This document shows positions 1-7,423 of a DNA stretch of 19,109 nt, one piece after another. Positions within the stretch are counted from its first letter, which is position 1; every line of letters starts with the position of its first letter. The position numbers and the translations under genes were made by a program. Source of the DNA: Chlamydiia bacterium (lineage in GTDB: Bacteria; Chlamydiota; Chlamydiia; Chlamydiales; JAAZZY01); assembly GCA_014239035.1 (NCBI GenBank), contig JAAZZY010000003.1:6802-25910 (forward strand). Reading direction: 5' to 3'. Under the pieces are notes generated by a model. It was given only the letters and a program-made list of their open reading frames with translations. It ran no database searches and was not told the DNA's origin.

Positions 1-1268
1 AAGTGATGAGCGCGTATGTTAGATAACATGGCACTAATGACTGCCATTCCCATTGTCCCACCTGACTGCCTAATACAACCTAAAACACCAGAGGCTATCC
101 CTCTCTTTTCAGGGTCTGCCCCACCGACAACGCAGGAACTAATCGGAGCAAAGACTAAGGCAATTCCAGCTCCAAATGCAATCATACCAGGAACTAATAA
201 ATTTGCAGTTAGCTGATCGAAAATAAAAAACCAAACCATAGATAGGAGAACTAAAAATAAACCTAAAACAACTGGAAGGCGATGCCCAACAAGGTCTGAT
301 AACAAACCTCCTAGGGGAATAATAACAACAAGCGGAACAACAGCCACCATGACATACAAACCGGCAATCAAAGGAGAGTAGGAAAGTATTCTTTGTAAAA
401 ACATCGCCCAATAGACAGGAAGAATCAAAATAAACTGGATTACAAAGAAGATGATATTCGAACCTAAAAAGGATTCTTCTTTAAAAAGCGAAAGCTCTAA
501 AAAAGGAGCTGGGGTATTCATTTCTACACGGATAAATACAATCAGGGCAATAGCAGAGAATGCAAACATACCAATAATGGCCCAGTGTCCCCAGCCCCAT
601 TTGTTTCCCTGCATCAAAGCTAAAATAATACATGGAAAGCCAAGTGTGAAAAGGAGAAATCCTTTAAAGTCAAATTTCTTCTTATGGGGCTCTATCACGG
701 GTAGAGCTGATATTAAAATGATGTATGAGCACATGACTATGGGAATGTTTACTAAAAAGATCCATCGCCAGCTCAAGAATTGAGTAAAGACACCCCCCAT
801 CAAAGGTCCGATAATCAAAAATATTGAGGCAACTCCTGAATAGATACCTATAGCTTTACCGTGTTGGTTTTTTGGGAAGATAGAAACCAAAATTCCGATT
901 GCAGCAGGAAGCATAAGCGCTGTTCCAAACCCTTGTATTGCCCTAGAGGCAATAAACCACCATCCATTGAAAGCAAAACAGCTTCCAAGTGAGCCCAAAC
1001 CAAAAATTAGAATTCCCAAGCTAAAGATTTTTTTTAATCCAAAGCAGTCTGCAAGGTAGCCTCCAGTCAAAACAAACACTGCCCAGGAAAGCAGATATGC
1101 ATTGATAAGCCATTGAAGTGTCAGAGTACTTAAATTAAGCTGAACTTGAATAGTGGGAAGAGCAACAGGCAAATTCATTTGATCTAAAAAAGCAAGTGCA
1201 AGAGATCCGCTAAGAGCAAATAGAGTCCACCAGCGGGCTTTAATTGAAATTTGAATTTGTTCTTGCAT
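1..1268 (-). CDS. MFS drug-efflux transporter, DHA2 (14-TM) type, 3' end cut by window edge
   Basis: This is the N-terminal 422 residues of an inner-membrane proton-coupled exporter. It was translated directly from the minus strand: an open frame runs from ATG at 1268 off the left edge without a stop. Visible hallmarks are a short cytosolic N-terminus ending in ARWWTLFALSG, the loop 2-3 motif A as GGYLADCFGLKK, and motif C in TM5 as an I-I-G-P-x-x-G-G run preceded by GVAS. A second repeat carries PLGGLLSDLVGHR. The DHA2 family (EmrB/QacA type) is usually about 480-550 residues with 14 helices, so some 60-130 residues are missing. The start is supported by AAGGGG five to six bases upstream. 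It is divergent from the amino-acid antiporter gene, with only 65 bp between the start codons. Family assignment is firm; the substrate is unknown, and drug export is the family norm rather than something shown here. Confidence 0.92.
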   Translation of the reverse strand, partial: MQEQIQISIKARWWTLFALSGSLALAFLDQMNLPVALPTIQVQLNLSTLTLQWLINAYLLSWAVFVLTGGYLADCFGLKKIFSLGILIFGLGSLGSCFAFNGWWFIASRAIQGFGTALMLPAAIGILVSIFPKNQHGKAIGIYSGVASIFLIIGPLMGGVFTQFLSWRWIFLVNIPIVMCSYIILISALPVIEPHKKKFDFKGFLLFTLGFPCIILALMQGNKWGWGHWAIIGMFAFSAIALIVFIRVEMNTPAPFLELSLFKEESFLGSNIIFFVIQFILILPVYWAMFLQRILSYSPLIAGLYVMVAVVPLVVIIPLGGLLSDLVGHRLPVVLGLFLVLLSMVWFFIFDQLTANLLVPGMIAFGAGIALVFAPISSCVVGGADPEKRGIASGVLGCIRQSGGTMGMAVISAMLSNIRAHH

Positions 1269-1277
1269 ACTCACCCC

Positions 1278-1306
1278 TTTACCTAATTCTAAAATATATG
1301 TAAAAT
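1278..1306 (+). promoter_or_regulatory. Candidate promoter for the amino-acid antiporter gene
   Basis: TTTACC (1278-1283) and TAAAAT (1301-1306) are separated by 17 bp, which puts the start of transcription near 1313, just ahead of the ribosome-binding site at 1319-1324. It overlaps the minus-strand promoter candidate. If real, it excludes the GTG at 1307 as the translation start. Tentative. Confidence 0.35.
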
Positions 1307-1320
1307 GTGAAAATTTCCAA
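1293..1320 (-). promoter_or_regulatory. Candidate promoter for the MFS gene
   Basis: On the minus strand, TTGGAA (1315-1320) and TATATT (1293-1298) are separated by 16 bp. This places a start site about 30 bases before the ATG at 1268. The match is partial in an AT-rich gap, so it is tentative. Confidence 0.35.
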
Positions 1321-1333
1321 AGGATGTACCCTT

Positions 1334-2785
1334 ATGCATATTGAAGAGACTGAACACCACTCGGTGCGCCCTAAGCGCGTCTTGGGTATATTTGTGCTAG
1401 CTACCCTTAACCTAGCAGTAATAACAAGTCTAAGAAATATGCCACTGGTTGCACAATATGGCCTCTCATCCATTTCATATTACCTTATCTCAGCCCTTGT
1501 CTTTATTTTTCCAACAGCACTGGTTGCTGCTGAGCTTGCAACAGGTTGGCCAAAAGCTGGGGGTGTTTATATATGGGTTAGAGAAGCCTTTGGTGAACGT
1601 TGGGGGTTCTTAGCTATCTGGCTCCAGTGGGTTCACAATCTTCCTTGGTATCCTGCTATGCTTTCCTTCATTGGCACTCTTTTTGTTTATGCATTTAAAG
1701 CTCAACATCTTTTAACCAACCGCGGCTACACACTTGCTGTTATTTTAATTGGTTTTTGGGCCATTACCCTTTTCAATTTCTATGGCGTTAAAACTTCGGG
1801 TTGGTTTAGCTCAGCAAGCGTCATTATTGGGGCCATTATTCCCGGAATCTTCTTAATTATCTTGGGTATCATATGGCTTTGCACCGGCATGCCTTTAAAT
1901 GTCACTTTAGAATGGAAATATGTCCTGCCTGAATTATCGGGCATGAAAAACATTGGTTTCCTTACAGGGATGTTCTTGGCATTTAGCGGCCTAGAAGTCG
2001 CAGCTGTGCACGCAAAAGATGTTAAAGATCCTAGAAAAAATTTTCCTAGAGCCATTTTCCTAGCTGCTGTTTTTAGCTTAGTTCTATTTATCCTTGGCTC
2101 ACTTGCCATTACATTTGTCATACCTAGAGAAGACATCTCCCTCGTTACAGGGATTATGGAAGCATTTGTTACGATTTTAACCTATTTTAAGATGGCTGGG
2201 CTTATTCCGCTTGTTGCTTTTTTAATTGCGATTGGAGCAATAGGTGAATTAAATGCTTGGGTGCTAGGAGTTGCAAAAGGACTTTTTATTACAGGCCGCC
2301 ATGGAAGCCTACCTCCCATTTTACAGAAAGTCAACAAACACAATATACCCACAAACATTCTTATTTTTCAGGCGATAGTGGTCTCTTTAACCGGTATTAT
2401 TTTTCTTTTTATGGACACCTTAAGCTCAGCCTACTGGATTTTAATCGCCTTAAGTGCTCAGCTCTATCTTGCAATGTATATTTTAATGTTTTTAGCCGGC
2501 ATTAAGCTTCGTTATAAAAAACCCAATGTTGTTAGAAAATATCGCGTATCTAAAGGAAATGCGGGGATGTGGATTATAGCAGGTACAGGTATTGTTGCCG
2601 CTGCTTTTGCCATTGTCGTTGGCTTTATTCCGCCAAGCCAACTTGAAATACGTAATATATTTTTATATGAGCTGTTTATGATTTTAGGGTTTGTCATTTT
2701 AACAATTATTCCAATGATTATATATTTCTTCCGCAAACCAGAGTGGATGCCAACCCCCCACCACGATTTACTTGACGGGCACTGA
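1334..2785 (+). CDS. APC-superfamily amino-acid antiporter, GadC-like
   Basis: This 483-residue inner-membrane permease has about 12 hydrophobic helices. It belongs to the APC superfamily, closest in my reading to the glutamate:GABA antiporter (GadC) group. Shared landmarks are an A-A-E-L-A-T-G-W-P-x-A-G-G-V-Y-x-W-V signature at about residues 65-82, an F-x-A-F-S-G-L-E-V-A-A-V-H stretch in the middle, and F-I-P-P-S near the C-terminus, matching F-L-P-P in GadC. The family exchanges an external amino acid for its internal decarboxylation product; the substrate here is unproven. GadC's C-terminal plug appears absent, since the chain ends shortly after the last helix. The ATG at 1334 is chosen because AAAGGA lies nine bases upstream. 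A GTG at 1307 in the same frame would add nine residues but has no ribosome-binding site. The stop overlaps the next start (TGATG), suggesting coupled translation. Confidence 0.9.
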   Translation: MHIEETEHHSVRPKRVLGIFVLATLNLAVITSLRNMPLVAQYGLSSISYYLISALVFIFPTALVAAELATGWPKAGGVYIWVREAFGERWGFLAIWLQWVHNLPWYPAMLSFIGTLFVYAFKAQHLLTNRGYTLAVILIGFWAITLFNFYGVKTSGWFSSASVIIGAIIPGIFLIILGIIWLCTGMPLNVTLEWKYVLPELSGMKNIGFLTGMFLAFSGLEVAAVHAKDVKDPRKNFPRAIFLAAVFSLVLFILGSLAITFVIPREDISLVTGIMEAFVTILTYFKMAGLIPLVAFLIAIGAIGELNAWVLGVAKGLFITGRHGSLPPILQKVNKHNIPTNILIFQAIVVSLTGIIFLFMDTLSSAYWILIALSAQLYLAMYILMFLAGIKLRYKKPNVVRKYRVSKGNAGMWIIAGTGIVAAAFAIVVGFIPPSQLEIRNIFLYELFMILGFVILTIIPMIIYFFRKPEWMPTPHHDLLDGH

Positions 2786-3204
2786 TGTTTCTTACTTCTC
2801 TATTAGCTCTATCCTCCTTTTTTATTCAGACTCCAACTGATCAAGTTCCGGTCCATGCCACAATTGCTAGCACCGAACAAGAGAGGCAAGCCGGCTTTCA
2901 AAATGTAACCGAGTTAGAAGAAGAGCAAGGCATGCTCTTTGTCTTTGATAAACCAGGCTATTATCCTTTTTGGATGGATCAGACTCATGTGCCCTTAGCG
3001 CTCATTTTTTTAGATGGCAATTATGAAATTGTAGACATCGAGTACGGTATCCCCTACTCAAGAAAAAACATCTGTGGAAGCAAGCCCTACCAATATGTTC
3101 TAGAGGTCAACCCTAAGCTTATTCTCAAACATCAAATTGACAAAGGGTGCAAGCTCATACAAGAGAATGTTGTACCTTCCCAGAGTAATGAAAAAAAATC
3201 TTAA
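2785..3204 (+). CDS. DUF192 family protein, probably exported
   Basis: This is a 139-residue protein of the DUF192 (UPF0127) family, whose biochemical role is not established. The core is easily recognised: A-S-T-x-x-E-R-Q-A-G-F, then Q-G-M-L-F-V-F-D-K-P-G-Y-Y-P-F-W-M-D-Q-T (about residues 52-71) and P-L-A-L-I-F-L-D. In relatives this reads as M-L-F-x-F-x-x-x-x-x-x-F-W-M-K-N-T. The first 15 or so residues are hydrophobic and could be a short signal peptide, which is common in the family. The start ATG overlaps the antiporter's stop by one base, so translation is probably coupled. The last dozen residues are polar and add nothing known. The family call is strong; export is an inference. Confidence 0.85.
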   Translation: MFLTSLLALSSFFIQTPTDQVPVHATIASTEQERQAGFQNVTELEEEQGMLFVFDKPGYYPFWMDQTHVPLALIFLDGNYEIVDIEYGIPYSRKNICGSKPYQYVLEVNPKLILKHQIDKGCKLIQENVVPSQSNEKKS

Positions 3205-3214
3205 AAGATCCTTG

Positions 3215-3248
3215 ATGAGTAGTACTGTTCTTGGTATTTTCTACTCAT
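3215..3248 (+). promoter_or_regulatory. Inverted repeat spanning the AsmA-like gene's start codon
   Basis: ATGAGTAG (3215-3222) and CTACTCAT (3241-3248) are perfect inverted copies 18 bases apart. Inside, TAC (3223-3225) can pair with GTA (3234-3236), leaving a small bulge. The right arm contains the first two bases of the ATG at 3247. No T-run follows, so it does not look like a terminator. A hairpin that masks the start, or a protein-binding site, are the two options. Confidence 0.45.
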
Positions 3249-6200
3249 GATTTATTTTCAAAAGCCCACCATGATTTTCGAATTTTTAAAACAAAGAAAA
3301 ACTCTTATAGTTAGAGCTTTCTTAATCTTTCTTAGCCTCTGGGTTATCTTTCTAGCCTTATTTCCTTTTATTCTTTCAAAAGGTCTTTTAGAGAGCCAAA
3401 TTAACAAAAAGATTAATGGAAATCTGGCTATTGGAAAATCTAAACTCTCATGGTTTAGAGATCAAAGATTTGAAGATATTAAATTGAGCGATGTTGACGG
3501 GCAAACAATCGTATCTATCAAGAGTATAAAAACATCTCTTTCACTGTTGGACTTAATTTCAGGGAAAAATGATTTTAAACAAACCTCTATTGATGGACTA
3601 ATTGGAAATATATTCGCATCTAGAGGGCTACCAACAAACCTTACGACAAGCTTAAATACTACTTCTTTTGTTCAGGCTCAAAATACTAAAAGTAGAGCTC
3701 ATCCTGCCTTTATTTTCAAAAAACCTTTCTCTGGTGACTTCCATATAGACAATTCCAGCTTTTTGATTCAGTCACAAGAACATGACCCTATTTATTTCAA
3801 AGACATACAGTTCAGCTGTACACTATTTAAACAACGCAAATCAGTTATTGCTCACCTTGCTTGTGAGACTTCTCAAAATAACCTCTCAGGCGCTGTAGAC
3901 TTGAAGTTAGAGATGGGAGGATTTGATGAGAAGGGTCAGCTAATTATAACCCCCCTTGATAAAGAAATCTTTTTTCTATCTCCAGAGGGCTATATTAATT
4001 TGGGCGCACAAGTAACCAACCTTCCTAGTCAAGGTATTGATCACCTTTTAAGGTTGTATAACCCAAATCTAAGCCAAATTTTTTCAAACGCAACAGGCGG
4101 TCCTTTGACGCTCAAAGCAAACCTGCATGTCCTCAAAGATAAGTCTAAGATTCAATTATCAGTAGATGCAAATGACTTAAAAGTTCAATTTGCCGGAGCC
4201 CTACAACAAAACCAATTTTTCCTAACTGAGCCATCTACTGCCAGACTTCGCATAAGGCCAGCATTTATTGCCAATGTCTCTCAAGCCATTTCGAGCAAGC
4301 TTACTCTTTCAATTAATGAGGCTACAGATGCTCTCATACAAATCGATCGACTAACAACACCATTAGACTTGTCCAATTTTAATTTCAACAACCTCTCTTG
4401 CAACGCCCAGTTCTCTTTATCACCCATGAAATTTCTTGGAGACAAGAGATTCTCAAGTTTTGAAATAAAACAAATAAAAGGAACTATCGACACCTTTGAT
4501 TTAAATGAAAACTTGACACTACATTTAAACGCGTTAGCTTACGAAGATAACAAGCCTATTCATCTAAAGCTTGACGGAGAGCTTACAAAGCTTATCGACA
4601 ACCAAATGGAACTTCTCGGCATCGATCAAGTCAAAGCTCACTTTATAGCTCAAGCAAAAGACTTTCCAACTAAACTTGTACTTACCCTATTCAAAAATAA
4701 ATCTTTAGCAACAGAACTATTAGGCCCCACTTTAAATATTGATTCTACAATTAAGGGATCTCTACAATCAGCAGACATCGCTCTTGCCTTTAATTCTTCT
4801 AGGCTCAATATACCTGAGATGTCATGGAAGCTAAAAGATAAAAAGCACTTCATACTTTCTTCTCCGTCTACTGTAGAACTTAGAGCAACGCCTGTGCTTG
4901 CACAAAAAGCCATGTCACCTAAACTCTCGATTCTTCACCCTTTTCTTTTAACTGGAAAACTAAATCAGTGCGAATTCTTCATTAACCAAAAGCAGATGCA
5001 ATTACAGGCTCTTGATTTAAATCTAGACTCTGCATCGTTTGATTTTATTCTTTCAGACTATAAACCTTGTCATGTCAATGAATCATCAGCTCATTTTTGC
5101 TCAAGTGCTGGATCAAATGTTGAACTTCTTTTATCTACTCAGGTAGATTTGCCAAGTGACCTCCCTTTTTATCAGCTAGATAAGAGTATTGCCTCCACCT
5201 TTAAGCTCAATGATTTCTTAGCATATCTCAAAGGATCTCCCTGCCAAGTCCAAACTGACTTTAAAGCCCCAAACTGGACTGTCTCACTTAATGGATACGC
5301 AGATAGGCATTGGAACTATGAGCTGATGCAAGAAGCTACTTTATCGATGAACAACCCTGCATTTCTTCCAAGCACTCAAAGCGTTATTGAATCACCACGT
5401 ATTACTCTTCAAATCAACCCTTGCTCCATAAATCTTTTAGACTTAAATTTCTCTACTCTAAACCTTAATGGAAAATTTTCAGCCGATAACCTTAACTTAT
5501 CATCAGACTCATTTACCCATACATTTAAAAATTTTTCAGCCGTATTTGAGTACTGCGGGCAAGCAAACTATCTTAAGCTTACAGCTAAATCAGACCAGGT
5601 TCTCGAGAATGTTTCTCTTGTCTGCGAATCGCTACTCCAATCAGGACGTCTAAACTTTGCTGATGCAAAGTATAACTTTGCTGCAGATGTTAAGAAGTTA
5701 CCTCCAAATATTTTTAAGATTATTACGCCATATACCTATGACTATGAATCCATACTCGGCCCAACACTTGACCTTTCTATTTCATCAAACTTTCAAAAAA
5801 ATGATTCTATTAATGGAATCATCTCTTATGAATTATCATCTTCCATCTTACATTCCAAAGGTAACTTTTCAATAGGAAATAAAATCCAATCTGGTGACCA
5901 ATGCATTGAACTTGATTATTTCATGTCTCCAGCTGGATATTTTGCTGTCTCACGTGCCCTAAAAAAAGATCTAGACTCCACACTCTTTTTAGAAGAACCA
6001 CTTCATTTAAAGGCACACATAAACAAACTAAGTAAGAACATTCCAAAACATTTAAATGACTTTCAACTATCTTTTGATGGCAATTTTTCTGTGGATAAGT
6101 TTGTAAGTAATAAGGGCTCTCTTTTTGATCTCTATGGTTCATTTAATACATCCGACATTACCCAAAATCTAAAATTGGATCTATCTGCAAGCACAAACAA

Positions 6201-7311
6201 CTCTGAAGGTGAAAAAGGAGGTGCCTACCTCTCTGCAGAGTTCACAGAACCCTTTAATGCAACTACAGCAACGATCAACCATAAAATTAATGGTTTTATC
6301 AATTGTCAACTTGAGCATTTTCCAACTGCAATCCTTCATGATTTTATCAGCTTCAATTCTCCCCAGCTTCCCTCATTACCACAGCTCTTAGGTTCTTCTT
6401 TCAACATGAATTGCACAGCAAATCTTGAATCAGGAAGAGGACCTCTTCAATTTGAATTGAACTCCATAAATTTAAATTCTCGTTTTGCACTAAACTTTGA
6501 AAAAGACCATGTAACCCTAGATAAAGATCTTAAAGCACAACTCAACCTATCTACTGACGAATCAAGGCTTTGGCTACAAAAGATAAACCCTCTTTTTCTT
6601 TCAGCACAATTAGATAACACCTCAATAAAAATAACTGTCCCTAAAAATAACTTTTATTTACCTGTCACCCCTTTTAGTGCTCAGGATGTTAATATTGAAT
6701 GTGCCACTTTAGAAGTTGAAAAGCTCAAATTAGAGCCCAATCCTAACCTCAACAAACTCATGGCTCTTTTAAAGGCCCCGTCTTCTCACTCCTTAGATAT
6801 TTGGCTTACTCCAATTTGTTTCTCGCTCCATAAGGGTATAGTTTCAACAAAGCGTTTGGACTTTTTAATCAATGATGCTCATCATATTGCTTTTTGGGGT
6901 GATTATTCAATTCCTCGAAACAAAGGATCCTTTTACCTAGCCTTAACTCAAGAAACCCTCAAAAAGACATTAGGGTTTACTCAGCTTCCACAAAATTTTC
7001 TCTTTCAAATCCCACTCTATGGAGATTTGAATGCTTTGCAAGCAGACTGGGCAACTGCGACTGCTCAGCTATGCCTTCTGGGAGCTACAACCTCACTTTC
7101 AAACTCATCGCAAGGCTTAAGTCAAGTTTTAGATCTCTTTGCAAAGAGTGCCCCATCTCAAAGTATTCCTCAAAACAACTTTCCTCTTCCATGGAAAGAA
7201 AATCTTCCCCTTTCTCAAAAACCGCATCAAAAGAATGTGCTTCCTGATTCAGAGCAATCTGAAATTCTACATACTTTTTTTTCAGACCTAAGAAAGACCT
7301 TAAATAAATAG
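3247..7311 (+). CDS. Very large AsmA/TamB-like envelope protein
   Basis: The protein has 1354 residues with a single N-terminal membrane anchor at about residues 20-44. It is followed by S-x-I-N-K-K-I-N-G-N-L-A-I-G-K-S-K-L-S-W and a D-I-K-L-S-D-V-D-G block, the layout seen at the start of AsmA-type proteins. The rest is a long, Asn/Ser/Leu-rich body with alternating hydrophobic residues, consistent with the extended beta-groove of the AsmA/TamB/YhdP bridge-protein group. That group is implicated in moving phospholipid between the two membranes. I do not see a clear TamB C-terminal (DUF490) domain, so membership of a specific subfamily is open. No good ribosome-binding site precedes the ATG at 3247 or the in-frame ATG at 3271; the latter would still keep the whole anchor. 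It lies 42 bases after the DUF192 gene and 112 bases before the efflux operon. That it is a real anchored envelope protein is near certain; the AsmA-like function is inferred. Confidence 0.75.
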   Translation: MIYFQKPTMIFEFLKQRKTLIVRAFLIFLSLWVIFLALFPFILSKGLLESQINKKINGNLAIGKSKLSWFRDQRFEDIKLSDVDGQTIVSIKSIKTSLSLLDLISGKNDFKQTSIDGLIGNIFASRGLPTNLTTSLNTTSFVQAQNTKSRAHPAFIFKKPFSGDFHIDNSSFLIQSQEHDPIYFKDIQFSCTLFKQRKSVIAHLACETSQNNLSGAVDLKLEMGGFDEKGQLIITPLDKEIFFLSPEGYINLGAQVTNLPSQGIDHLLRLYNPNLSQIFSNATGGPLTLKANLHVLKDKSKIQLSVDANDLKVQFAGALQQNQFFLTEPSTARLRIRPAFIANVSQAISSKLTLSINEATDALIQIDRLTTPLDLSNFNFNNLSCNAQFSLSPMKFLGDKRFSSFEIKQIKGTIDTFDLNENLTLHLNALAYEDNKPIHLKLDGELTKLIDNQMELLGIDQVKAHFIAQAKDFPTKLVLTLFKNKSLATELLGPTLNIDSTIKGSLQSADIALAFNSSRLNIPEMSWKLKDKKHFILSSPSTVELRATPVLAQKAMSPKLSILHPFLLTGKLNQCEFFINQKQMQLQALDLNLDSASFDFILSDYKPCHVNESSAHFCSSAGSNVELLLSTQVDLPSDLPFYQLDKSIASTFKLNDFLAYLKGSPCQVQTDFKAPNWTVSLNGYADRHWNYELMQEATLSMNNPAFLPSTQSVIESPRITLQINPCSINLLDLNFSTLNLNGKFSADNLNLSSDSFTHTFKNFSAVFEYCGQANYLKLTAKSDQVLENVSLVCESLLQSGRLNFADAKYNFAADVKKLPPNIFKIITPYTYDYESILGPTLDLSISSNFQKNDSINGIISYELSSSILHSKGNFSIGNKIQSGDQCIELDYFMSPAGYFAVSRALKKDLDSTLFLEEPLHLKAHINKLSKNIPKHLNDFQLSFDGNFSVDKFVSNKGSLFDLYGSFNTSDITQNLKLDLSASTNNSEGEKGGAYLSAEFTEPFNATTATINHKINGFINCQLEHFPTAILHDFISFNSPQLPSLPQLLGSSFNMNCTANLESGRGPLQFELNSINLNSRFALNFEKDHVTLDKDLKAQLNLSTDESRLWLQKINPLFLSAQLDNTSIKITVPKNNFYLPVTPFSAQDVNIECATLEVEKLKLEPNPNLNKLMALLKAPSSHSLDIWLTPICFSLHKGIVSTKRLDFLINDAHHIAFWGDYSIPRNKGSFYLALTQETLKKTLGFTQLPQNFLFQIPLYGDLNALQADWATATAQLCLLGATTSLSNSSQGLSQVLDLFAKSAPSQSIPQNNFPLPWKENLPLSQKPHQKNVLPDSEQSEILHTFFSDLRKTLNK

Positions 7312-7352
7312 GGTTGCTAAATATTATCTGCCGATCTATGAGGAGACTTTTT

Positions 7353-7372
7353 GATCAATTTGGCACTTGATC
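7353..7372 (+). promoter_or_regulatory. Inverted repeat GATCAA-8-TTGATC upstream of the efflux operon
   Basis: GATCAA (7353-7358) and TTGATC (7367-7372) flank an 8-base centre that contains TTGGCA, a five-of-six match to a -35 box (7360-7365). A T-rich stretch follows. It could be a repressor operator over the efflux promoter, or a weak terminator of the preceding gene. I found no convincing -10 box at the ideal distance from TTGGCA; the best, TGCTAT at 7385-7390, is 19 bp away. Confidence 0.35.
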
Positions 7373-7423
7373 GTTTTATTTGAATGCTATTGGGGTTTTG
7401 AAAGGAGGACTCAAAAGTAATTT

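Noticed and set aside
139..411. 90-residue minus-strand frame, and plus-strand frames at 16-216 and 451-783
   Set aside because: They lie within the DHA2 transporter gene in other frames. The transporter's motifs are unmistakable and the others have no family features.
1307..1333. GTG start giving a nine-residue longer amino-acid antiporter
   Set aside because: No ribosome-binding site precedes it, and the candidate promoter would start transcription after it. ATG 1334 has AAAGGA at nine bases.
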